From Triparma columacea (lineage: Eukaryota > Sar > Bolidophyceae > Parmales > Triparmaceae): DNA of 50,872 nt. The position numbers and the translations under genes were made by a program. Under the pieces are notes generated by a model. That model saw only the letters and a program-made list of their open reading frames with translations, ran no database searches and was not told the origin of the DNA. The stretch lies in NCBI GenBank assembly GCA_030267965.1, contig BRYA01000332.1:11840-62711 (forward strand), read 5' to 3'. Below are positions 13,613 through 23,600 of this stretch, piece by piece (within the stretch, counting starts at the first letter, position 1; every line of letters starts with the position of its first letter).

Positions 13613-15505
13613 TTAATCCCTCCAGCTCTGGGGCTTCTCGTCTTCCACAATTTTCAACCTTCCCTCAGTGAAGTGCTTGTGTTTCCAGCACCAGAGTCCT
13701 CCCTTTACCTCACCCGTCGGCGCATTCTTCGAGACATCAAGCACCCGAAGATTCTTACACCAGCCCTGTTTTAGGCACTCCGCGACGTTGATGAGGCTCT
13801 TGAGCACATTGTTGGCGCTGATGTTCAGCACCTTCAGCGCCTCCAGTCTGGGGAGGGAGGTGGGGAGGAATTCAGAGAGATATCGAGGGAAGGAAGCGGA
13901 GAGCTTGATACATATATGTTACATCGCCACTTCTCCAACTCCTTCCTTTAGTCCATTCTCACCTCCCCACCCTCATCCCTCCCACGAGTTCGTTGACCCC
14001 ATTATCACCAAGCATGCAATTCCTAATGTTCAGCAGCTCGAGCTTTGGGCAAGAACCCACGGTGCGCATAATCCTTTCGCATCCTTGCCGCGAGATGGAA
14101 TTTCCCGATATGTTCAGCTCCTCCAAAACCTGAAATCCCCCCTCGCCCATTGCCTCAGATATCGCAATCGCAAATTCCACGCCCCCGTCAAGGCCGGCGA
14201 GGTCCAAGAAGGTAAGGCTCGTCTTGAATGAGAACATAAGTTTGACGAGCTCCTTCGCTCCCAGGTCCCCCATCACGTTGAAGCTCGCGTCCAGCCAGGT
14301 AAGGGAGTGCTTCTCCAGCGGGACCATGCACTCCGTGGACGCCGACGCCACCGCGTCGGCATCGATGCCGTTGTTGCTTATGTCGAGAGTGCGAAGCTCC
14401 CGGAACGCGCTTCCCACAGCCTTGGGCAAAGTTTTGAACCCCTTCCCAATGTCGTTCCTTGCCATGTTAAGGAGCTCCAAGCCCCTCCCGCAGCCTTCCT
14501 TGCTCGATAGGCCCTTGACGAGAAATTTTGTCCCGTACTCACCTGTACCGTTCCTAGCGATCCCGAGCTTCTTAACTCCTGACCACTCATTCCCGCAAAG
14601 GACATCAGAGAGTTTACGAGCAGAGGACTGGCCTATGTACGATCCTGATATGTCAAGCTCAACGAGACTGGAAAGCGGGCTCGTTGAGAGGGCCGCAAGG
14701 AGCCTGAAAACTGCGGCGGGAATGGGTTAGGGGAGGGGGGGGGGGGTCGCACTTCCTGTCGATTGCCTTACCTCCCACCTCTCCAGATTCGGGGTGTAGT
14801 TCTACGTGGAGTCTCCGGAGGTTCGGGAGGACTCCGTTCTCGAACGCTCTGCAGAGACCGTCCATCTCTACAGCCCGAACAGTATCACGGAGACAACCTA
14901 AGGAGAGCTCACGGACGGCAGTGTTGGGCTTCGTGAGGCCACCGATGTGCTGCAGGGGTGGAGTGGGGAGGAGCAAAGGGACGAATTGAGGAGTTGAGTA
15001 TGGGATGGGGGGGTGTTGACGACGACACGCAACGCCCCTCACCTTAGTAAGCCTAACAGACCTCTCCCCGTGTGCCTGAAAGTCCATTGGAATAGTCCCC
15101 AGAACCTCGTTGAAGGTAGTGCAAATTCTCCTATGTCTCAGCGCGTACTCGTAAGGCAGGTAGCTGTAGATGCACTTGACAACCCTCTTGCTAGAGAAGG
15201 CAGCCTTCGAACCTAGCAGCTTCGTGCGCTTCGCATGAGATGTCAAACCATAACGACCGGAGGATTGCTCAGACTTTAAGGTCTCAACTGAATCTAGATC
15301 ATGGAGGAGGCGATTGGGCACAGAACCGAGACGACGCTGTGGGAGGAGGAAGGTATCGGTTGCTGTTGGGTCGAAGAAGCAAAAATCTGGTCGAGGGAGA
15401 GTTAGAATGGGGGCATGTTTTGGAAATTGGGCGATAGCAAGGGTAGGGAAAGATGGGATGGGAGGGGCTTGGACAGCAAGAGGACGCACCTTCGGAGCTC
15501 TCCAT
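13613..15505 (-). CDS. F-box-like protein with ribonuclease-inhibitor-type leucine-rich repeats
   Basis: Exons (minus) 15505..15490, 15386..15043, 14949..14772, 14710..14543, 14494..13963, 13847..13613; 490 residues. The first exon holds only 16 nt (MESSE plus one base). Residues of about 75-110 (VVKCIYSYLPYEYALRHRRI then C-x-x-F) look like an F-box. From there on LRRs of the RNI type repeat (LRTLDISNNGI, LTWLDASFNVMGDLG, LEELNISGNSIS, LELLNIRNCMLGDNG, LKVLNISANNV). F-box plus LRR proteins usually select substrates for SCF ubiquitin ligases; that role is inferred. The intron at 14495..14542 is short (48 bp). The tail after the last repeat is rich in Lys/Trp. Confidence 0.68.
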
Positions 15506-15798
15506 CGACGCGGGGGGGGAGGAGGGGAAGGATCCGCTTTTTGGTCGGGTGGAGACAGCCAACTGAAATTGCTTTCTGGAATTGATTTGGTCCAGGATTT
15601 GGAGATTTGGAGTGTATTTTAATGAGCTCCTTGGACATTCATTTACGAAAGCGATTTGGTGTCACATACTTCAATTCAATAGTTTAGTTATCACCTCCGT
15701 CCATAACATCACCGTTTGACTGACCTTGGGAATATATTAGTAGACAGTAGACTCCGTAGTCGAGCCTCCCCACGACCTCTACTGTCCTGTGTACGCTC
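15506..15798. promoter_or_regulatory. Divergent intergenic region, LRR protein / DUF1995 protein
   Basis: 293 bp between divergent start codons. It must contain both promoters. No defined motif was recognised. Confidence 0.35.
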
Positions 15799-16874
15799 AT
15801 GACTCCTTTAGTGGTTCTTTTAGTTCTCCTTCTATCTTCGATATCGCCAACACTAACCTTGACGACGTCTTCTCTCCCTCCATCAATCTCCCCATACTCC
15901 AAGCCAGACCCTTTGGCCTTCAACGAGTTTGTGACGGCAGCGACAACCAAGGCACTCAACGAGTGGGTCTCATCGGATAGTCCGAAATCTGTGAATGGGG
16001 AGATCGACTTTCCCGTGATGCTCTGCGGTTTGGGATCGGCTGGACAAAAGGGTGCGTTTGACGATTTCGACAACATTTCAGAGTTAGAGTCCAATGCAGG
16101 TGAGTGTTATGTCGGCCCATGAGAAGGAAACCGTTATCTTATATCTCCTCCCCCCAAAAAACTCACGTTCCCCCCCCCCCCCCTCCCCTCCCCCCCACAG
16201 CTTTCGTTGTGAACATGTGTGCGCGAACAGGTTCCCTCAGTAACCCTTCTACCTATATAATTTACCCTGACCTCAAAGAGCTCACAGTTTCCAAGTCCTC
16301 TTGGGTCGGTTCAATGTATCAGAAGCCCACCTCCACAACAATTGAGCAACTGGCCTCCCACCACACCACTTGGGTCCAACCTTGGGGTACAAAGATCGCC
16401 AAATTTATCAGCGAGAGTTCCCTCGGTGACACTTCCCTCCTCCCCGACCTCTCCCTATCCCCGTCTTCAACTTTGAATATCTACGTCCAGCCAGGTGACG
16501 GTGGTCCTGTTGAGGACTGGATAAACCTCTCAAACATCCAAGGTATTTCCCCCTCCCGTTGCGTAGTCGTTAACGGAGCTTTAGACAAGGTAAGGGGGGG
16601 TTACTACCCCTCCCTATTCTTCCCCGACCTCGCAAGGGTCGCCAACTCTTTCTTCAAGGATGGGGAAACTTGGGATGGGGTTTTTGTGCTTAAGAAACTG
16701 GCGGAGAAGGGAAGGTTTGGATGGCTTTATAGGGTCTACCCGGGGAAGTGGCAGGTTTGGGAGCAGATTGCGAAGAGGGGAGGGGCAGGGAATGTTGAGG
16801 TGGAAGACGTTCTAAAGTGGGAGGGGGAGGGGAGGCCGGAGATAGGGGATGCAATTGGGCATTTGTTGGCTTGA
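15799..16874 (+). CDS. DUF1995-domain protein with signal sequence (probable plastid)
   Basis: Exons 15799..16099 and 16201..16874; 324 residues. The N-terminus is a strong signal peptide (VVLLVLLLSSISPTLTLTTS). The mature part carries the DUF1995 hallmarks: LNIYVQPGDGGPVEDWINL, CVVVNGALDKVRGGYYPSLF, FFPDLARVANSFF, WLYRVYPGKWQVWEQ. DUF1995 proteins are plastid/cyanobacterial (including the photosystem II assembly factor LPA3), so a plastid role is likely, although no Phe-type cleavage motif stands out after the signal. The junction G|CT gives A-F-V-V. The intron is about 100 bp, with a C tract interrupted by a few other bases filling the 30 nt before the CACAG acceptor. Confidence 0.72.
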
Positions 16875-16894
16875 TGAATTGGAGACTCTGATTT

Positions 16895-17998
16895 TTATGT
16901 GGCTTCGTTTCTTCCCTTATTAAACCCCTCCCCCCCCCCNNNNNNNNNNNNNNNNNNNNCATTCCCCTTCTCCCCCTCCTGTTTAAGCGCCGTGACAGCC
17001 TGCGCGATTTCCCCGTTCCCCTTGTTGAGTTTCCTCTCCAGTTCCTTCAGCGCCCCCGTCGGCGTGGCCCTAAGGATGGGTACATTGCCTCCTCCCCCCC
17101 CCCCACCCCTACCCCCCTGCATCCTGTCACCCCCACCAGTGCTGAGGTCTGAAGTACCTGAGACTTGACCACCGCCACCACCACCGTAACCCCTGGACAT
17201 TGACTGTACCCCGATCTGCACGTCCCTAAGCACAAGGAGTACGTCCTTGTTCTGTTCCCTAAGTGCAAAGAGTAGTTTCCTAGTCTGCTCTTCCATGTCG
17301 ACATATAGGAATCCCCCGAGGCACCTGCAACCGTTCATGAAGGCCGGGAAGAGGGCGTGTATAAGCCAGATCCACTCGTGCTCCGTGGTCTTCGGGAACC
17401 ACCACTCCGGCAGAGGCTCCTCGGTGGTCATTAGTGTTATCTCTACTAGGAGCATCACGATTAAACCAGTGTAGATCCAGGACCTGCTGAGGGACGAGGA
17501 CTTACCGAGGGTGAGGACGAACGCCAGCATTCCCCAGGTGGCGTAGAATATTCCCATCTCGAGCAGCATGCCCTGCTCGTCGAAGGTGGACTTGTTGTTC
17601 TTTATCCCGTCGTCCCCGAACTTGTTGTAGACTACACGACCCTCTGTGTCCATTAGGACGTCGTAGCTTGCCTTGACCTCGGCGAAATCGTCAGCCGCGG
17701 TAGGGGAGGAGTTCTTGTCAGGGTGGAGTGACAGGGACAGCTTCTTGTACGCCTTCTTTATCTCCATCGGCGTGGAGGTACGGGTCACCCCGAGGATGGA
17801 GTAGTGGTTGGAACCACGGTCCTGGATCTCGAGGCCGGTCTTTACGGCGGCGAGGAGACATAGGAAAGCAATGGCGGCGGTTATGGCCCTTGAACGGGTA
17901 ACGTTCTGTCTGGGCTTGAGGATGTAGGAGGTTGTAGGGTAAACGAAGAAGGTGTAGAAGAGGAAACCCGTCAGGGTAGACGAGTCGGATTCTGACAT
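16895..17998 (-). CDS. Membrane-bound DnaJ (J-domain) protein, gap in 3' part
   Basis: Single exon of about 367 residues. An N-terminal helix pair (residues of about 8-25 and 40-57) precedes the J-domain (YSILGVTRTSTPMEIKKAYK, HPD intact in SLHPDKNSS, YDVLMDTEGRVVYNKFG). Two or three more hydrophobic segments follow (FYATWGMLAFVLTLG, WIYTGLIVMLLVEITLMT), then an amphipathic part and a Gly-rich linker. J-domains stimulate Hsp70 ATPase; position next to membrane helices suggests an ER J-protein. A 20-N gap at 16940..16959 lies in the last codons, so the C-terminus and the stop at 16895 depend on the true gap length. An ATG at 18010 in frame is possible; 17998 is preferred as MSESDSS. Confidence 0.82.
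   Translation of the reverse strand: MSESDSSTLTGFLFYTFFVYPTTSYILKPRQNVTRSRAITAAIAFLCLLAAVKTGLEIQDRGSNHYSILGVTRTSTPMEIKKAYKKLSLSLHPDKNSSPTAADDFAEVKASYDVLMDTEGRVVYNKFGDDGIKNNKSTFDEQGMLLEMGIFYATWGMLAFVLTLGKSSSLSRSWIYTGLIVMLLVEITLMTTEEPLPEWWFPKTTEHEWIWLIHALFPAFMNGCRCLGGFLYVDMEEQTRKLLFALREQNKDVLLVLRDVQIGVQSMSRGYGGGGGGQVSGTSDLSTGGGDRMQGGRGGGGGGGNVPILRATPTGALKELERKLNKGNGEIAQAVTALKQEGEKGNXXXXXXXGGGEGFNKGRNEAT
16940..16959. other. Assembly gap (20 N) in a poly-C tract
   Basis: Twenty N bases follow a run of nine C. The length is probably nominal. It sits inside the 3' coding part of the J-protein gene, so the reading frame across it is not secure. Confidence 0.95.
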
Positions 17999-19136
17999 GG
18001 TAAGGAGCACTAAGAGTGGAGGGAGAGGAAGGGGGGAGGGGGGGTGGGGGGGTGCGGGGGGCAGCGGTTAGGGGAAGGGACTTCACGATGTCGGGGGAGG
18101 GGAGCGCTGCAGTGGAGGGTTTTTGGGTTATTTCTGGGTGCCTTGGTATGTAGTAGCAATGATTGTTCTTTTATAAGCTTAAATGGTCCATATTTAGTAT
18201 ATACGAATATAATAACGATGTAAGGGGAGATATGTCACCTCAGCACTTTTTGCCTTGGTTCTGGGGCTGGGGTGGAAGGGTTTTGGGTCTTTGTCGCATT
18301 GCAGAAACAAAAAACAAACAGTAAGGAAGTCGTCTTTTCTTCTGCCTTTCCGCAGTCCCTAAAGATCCAGAGACTGGACCTTCTCCGTAAGTTTTTCGTA
18401 GATGGGAACCAAGTAAAAGCAGTATTGCCCTAACCCTACTTGCATCGTAGTAAAGTAAAGAAAATCAGGTACAGCAATCTCTGTGCATTAAGCAACGAAG
18501 CATTGCTTAAACTTATCAAGTTGGTCAACGGCTTCTTGTTGTATTTATCTGATTCTTTTTTCCAGCTTTTTCCTCATCACCGAATTGCCATTTGGGCCCA
18601 CCTTCTCTTCAAAAAGCAACATTAGCCATTTCTCATCCTCAAAACGTTTATATAATATATCGACATCATCAATACGTTATTACGATACTATTAGAGACAC
18701 ACAGTAATATTTACACAAATATATCGCGCTAAAAGGGTCAAAATTGAGGACCTGAAACGCTCCTCCTCGCATTCCTCCTTCTTCTCCTCCTCCTTCTCCA
18801 TTTCTATTCACCTTTTATTCACCTTCTACTTGTAAGACTTCTATCTCTCCTGAACGTCTCCTCCCTCCCTTCACCTTCAAAACTTCTTCCTCTCCTTCCT
18901 CTCCTTTGACTCCTTCTTCTTTGTCTCCTCCCTCTTCGACTTCTCCTTCGTCTCCTCCTTTTACTCCTTCGACACCTCCTTTCTGCCCCTCCTAATCCTA
19001 CATCCATCATACAGCCCATCATACACCCCATCCTACCCTTCTTTCTCTCAAATAGCCCTCTCAAATTGTTGCCCTACAAGTTGACCCACTTCACACCAAA
19101 AACATACCCAAACATCCCCAAACATCCCCAACCCAA
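17999..19136. other. Long divergent intergenic region with a pyrimidine-rich tract
   Basis: 1.1 kb between the J-protein and SLC25 start codons. 18130-18720 is A/T-richer than most of the window. 18760-19000 on the plus strand is an imperfect CTCCTT/CTTCTC tract, immediately upstream of the SLC25 gene, that probably lies in its promoter or 5' leader. A 34-codon open stretch on the minus strand at about 18567-18683 looks somewhat protein-like but has no start or partner exon. No tRNA or other RNA gene was recognised. Confidence 0.45.
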
Positions 19137-20528
19137 ATGTCACCCCCAGCTACATCCACCCGTCCCACCCGTAATCCTTTAAATTCCCTCCTCGCTGGTG
19201 GTCTCTCCGGCATGGTAGCCAAGACGATCGTCGCCCCCCTCGATCGCATAAAGATCCTCTACCAGGTATCTAGCGACAGGTTCATGCTAAGGGAAGTCCC
19301 GGAAATGGTCAGGAGAATCATCACGAGAGAGGGAGTAACAGGACTATGGAAAGGTGAGTGAAAGGCAAAGGGCCAAGCGCTTTTTTCCCCATCCAGCCTT
19401 AAAAAATGCCCCCCCTCTCACCCCCCCCCCTTCCGTCTCCCCCCCCCTCCAAAAAAGGAAACGCCGTAATGATGGCTCGCGTATTCCCCTACGCCGGTGT
19501 CCAGTTCATGGTATTTGATTACATGCGTCACTACTGGGGTACAATGCCCGGAGGTATGACACCCGGTAGGTCGTTAATAAGCGGGTCAGCGGCGGGACTT
19601 ACGAGCACGGTCATTACTTATCCGCTGGACTTAGCGAGAGCTAGACTCGCGGTACAGAAAGGAAGGAATAAACCAGGAATGGGAGGAGTTAAAAGGTGAG
19701 AGAGGGGGAGACACACAATGGGATCAATAAAGGGGTTACCCAAACGGTAGACAAACACGTATGCATACAACAATGGGGGAGGAGAAGATGAGGGGTATTT
19801 TGATAGTAGTTTTAAAAAGTTTGAATACTAATCCCCTCCTCCCCCCCTCTCAAACCCACAGTGTGATGAAAGAAATCTTAGCGAAAGACGGTCTCCTCGG
19901 TATCTACCGTGGCATAATCCCCACCGTAACAGGCATGGTACCCTACGCAGGTCTAGCCTTCACAACGAACGACCTCTTACGAAAGTTCGTTTCTAAACGC
20001 CCCCCCATAATCGGGGGAATGACACCGAAAGACGGAGCGGAGCAGGGGAGAGGTAGGGAGCTGGGAACGTACGAGAAGCTGTTGTGCGGTGGGGTGAGCG
20101 GGCTGGTTGCACAGAGCGCGGTTTACCCGCTGGACGTGACTAGGAGGAGGATGCAGACAGCCGGTGGGGTTGAGGGTGCGGGTGGGATGATGGTTAGGAG
20201 GAACATGTGGGAAACGTTGACGGGGATATACGGGGAGGGGGGGGTTAGAGGACTGTTTAAGGGACTTACGATGAACTGGATTAAAGGACCGGTGGCGTTC
20301 TCGGTTAGCTTTACGTGCTTCGATTACTTTAAGGACGCGATCGAAAGGAGGGGGGGGGAGAAAGAAGGAGAGAGGAGGGAGGCGAGGGTACTCGTTAGGA
20401 GAGGGACGGGGGATAAACTTGACCTCACGAGAGGGGAGGACGATGAAACTATGGTTGCGGTTGTTTTCAAGGACGAGGACGATGAGGAGGAAATTATCGG
20501 ACTAGAGAAGGAGGCCGGAGGGAAATGA
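19137..20528 (+). CDS. Mitochondrial carrier, CoA/ADP-type (SLC25A16/A42-like)
   Basis: Exons 19137..19353, 19458..19695, 19862..20528; 373 residues. Three repeats each begin with the carrier signature: PLDRIK (34-39), PLDLARARLA in repeat 2, PLDVTRRRMQTA in repeat 3, each preceded by a hydrophobic G-rich helix and followed by the loop with GLWKG, GIYRG and GLFKG. The first repeat, GGLSGMVAKTIVAPLDRIKI, is typical of the CoA-carrier branch (Leu5/SLC25A16/SLC25A42), which imports CoA into mitochondria; substrate is inferred. An acidic C-terminal extension of about 60 residues (DEDDEEEI near the end) is unusual for the family. The acceptor of exon 2 (AAAAAAG) lacks a pyrimidine immediately before AG but follows a long C tract. 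Confidence 0.88.
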
Positions 20529-20680
20529 TAGGAGACAATTTTGAAGACAAATTTTTGATTTTAATAATACACTATATGGCCAGCCTCTCGCACCAAGACC
20601 CACTTTAGACGGACTCTATACAGACTTTAGACAAACTTTAGTCCTGACAGCCTTAAATCCAACTAATCAAGCGCAAAGAG

Positions 20681-23600
20681 TTAAAGAAACTCCAGAATTA
20701 CTCTCCACAAAACTTTCGGTATCTTCTCACGTGCCGGAGTAGCCCGGAGTAGCCCCAGCTTTCGCTCGTCACCCTTGATTACCCTGAGCCTGGCCTCCAA
20801 CCTCGAAACCTCCCCCCTTGCTTGTTCAAGCTTGCGCTTAACGCCAACAATTGTGCTCTCGTCGCCCTCCTCCCCCCCCCCTGACGCACCCCCCCCCTCC
20901 AGCACCTCCCCCCCTTCCCCTTCCCCTCCCCCTTCACCCCCACCTCCCTGCCCCCCCCCACTCCCATTCTTGGCCTTTGCCCTGGGGCCTTCAACTCCGT
21001 CCATCCGCTTCCGCTTCAGCTTCCCCGATGTCCCGGGTTGATTCTCCACGTGATCCCAGGTTCCCTTGAGGCACAGCAGAGCGTTGACGCGTTCACGTAT
21101 GGCGTACCACCTAGAATGGAGGAGGTCCGAGACAGTCGACATATTTTGATCAGCAGCGGCAGTGATTAGGGTGGTGCAGTTCGAGAAGCAGTCATCACCG
21201 ATGGAAACGGCAGGAGATAGAATGAGTTTGGTCAGGTCGGCACAATCTCTGAAGGCGGCACGGCCAATCGACGTCACTCCATCTGGGATTGTGATAGCCG
21301 TGAGGGAGGAGCATTCTACGAAGGCGCCCTGGCTAATCGTCGTCACTCCGTCCGGGATGGTGATGGCCGTGAGGGAGGAGCATCCCCTGAAGGCGCCATC
21401 GCAAATCTTCGTCACTCCGTCTGGGATGGTGATGGCCGTGAGGGAGGAGCATCTTACGAAGGCGCCATTGCCAATCGACGTCACTGAGTTCGGGATGGTG
21501 ATGGCCGTAAGAGAGGAGCAGTCTTGGAAGGCGCCCTTGCCAATTGTCGTCACTCCGTCCGGGATGGTGAAGGCCGTGACGGAAGAGCATCTGTAGAAGG
21601 CGCCAACGTCAATTGTCGTCACTCCATCTGGGATAGTGATAGCCGTGAGAGAGGAGCATCCTTGGAAGGCGCGTTCGCCAATTGTCGTCACTGAGTCCGG
21701 GATTGTGATGGCCGTGAGAGAGGAGCATCCATTGAAGGCGGATTTGCCAATCGTTGTCACTCCGTCCGGGATGGTGATGGCCGTGAGGGAGGAGCATAAC
21801 TGGAAGGCGCCAACGTCAATTGTCGTCACTCCGTCCGGGATGGTGATGGCCGTGAAGGAAGAGCATTCTCTGAAGGCGTGATTGCCAATCGTTGTCACTC
21901 CGTCTGGGATTGTGATGGCCATGAGGGAGGAGCATCTTCCGAAGGCAACAGCGCTTATCGTCGTCACTGTCTCCGAGATTGTGATGGCTGTGAGAGAGGA
22001 GCATCCGTAGAAGGCGCCAACGCCAATTATCGTCACTGAGTCCGGGATGGTGATGGCCGTGAGGGAGGAGCATCCACCGAAGGCGCCCTGGCTAATCGTC
22101 GTCACTCCGTCCAGGATGGTGATGGCCGTGAGAGAGGAGCATTCTGCGAAGGTGTTTCGACCAATCGTTGTCACTCCGTCCGGGATGGTAATGGCCGTAA
22201 GAGAGGAGCATCCCCAGAATGCGCCCTTGCCAATTGTCGTCACTCCGTCCGGGATGGTGAAGGCCGTGAGGGAAGAGCATTCCTTGAAGGCGCCATCGCC
22301 AATCGTCATCACTCCGTCCGGGATGGTGATGGCCGTGAGGGAGGAGCATCCTTGGAAGGCGCTTTCGCCAATTGTCGTCACTCCGTCCGGGATTGTGATG
22401 GCCTCGAGAGAGGAGCATCCTTGGAAGGCGCCCTTGCCAATTATCGTCACTCCGTCCGGGATGGTGAAGGCCGTGAGGGAAGAGCATCCCTTGAAGGCTT
22501 GATAATCAATCTTCGTCACTCCGTCGGGGATTGCGATGGCCGTGAGAGAGGAGCAGTCTTCGAAGGCGCATTTGCCAATAGTCGTCACTCCATCCGGGAT
22601 GGTGAAGGCCATGAGGGAGGAGCATCCTTGGAAGGCGCCATCGCAAATCTTCGTCACTCCGTCCGGGATGGTGATGGCCGTGAGAGAGGAGCATCCGTCG
22701 AAGGCGTGATTGTCAATCATCGTCACTCCGTCCGGGAAGGTTATGGCCGTGAGGGAGGAGCATCCCCTGAAGGCGCCACCGCCAATCTCCGTCACTCCGT
22801 CCGGGATTGTGATGGCCGTGAGGGAGGAGCATCCCCTGAAGGCGCCAACGTCAATTGTCGTCACTCCGTCCGGGATGGTGATGGCCGTGAGAGAGGAGCA
22901 TCCCTTGAAGGCGCCATAGCCAATCTTCGTCACTCCGTCCGGGATGGTGAAGGCCGTGAGGGAGGAGCATCCGTCGAAGGCGCCATCGCCAATCGTCGTC
23001 ATTCCGTCTGGGATGGTGATGGCCGTGAGGGAGGAGCCGTAGAAAGCGCCATTGCCAATCGACGTCACTGAGTTCGGGATGGTGATGGCCGTGAGAGAGG
23101 AGCATCCCTTGAAGGCGTGATTGCCAATCGTTGTCACTCCGTCTAGGATGGTGAAGGCCGTGAGGGAGGAGCATCCGTCGAAGGCGCCATCGCCAATCGT
23201 CGTCATTCCGTCTGGGATGGTGATGGCCGTGAGGGAGGAGCCGTAGAAAGCGCCATTGCCAATCGATGTCACTGAGTTCGGGATGGTGATGGCCGTGAGA
23301 GAGGAGCATCCCTTTAAGGCGCCATCGCCAATCTTCGTCACTCCGTCTGGGATGGTTATGGCCGTGAGGGACGAGCATCCTTCGAAGGCCTTTTCACCAA
23401 TCGTCGTCATTCCGTTTGGGATGGTGATGGACGTGAGGGAGGAGCCGTAGAAGGCGCTTTCGCCAATCATAGTCACTCCGTCCGGGATTGTGATGGCTGC
23501 GAGTGAGGAGCATTTGCAGAAGGCGCAATCGCTAATCGTTGTCACTCCGTCCGGGATGGTGATGGCCGTGAGGGAGGAGCATCCCCTGAAGGCGTCACAG

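Noticed and set aside
18567..18683. 34-codon protein-like open stretch on the minus strand
   Set aside because: No start codon at its head, no acceptor with a pyrimidine tract, and no recognisable partner exon; noted only as a possible relic.
18819..19064. Arg/Ser-rich ORF on the minus strand
   Set aside because: Product of an imperfect CTT/CTC pyrimidine tract; composition only.
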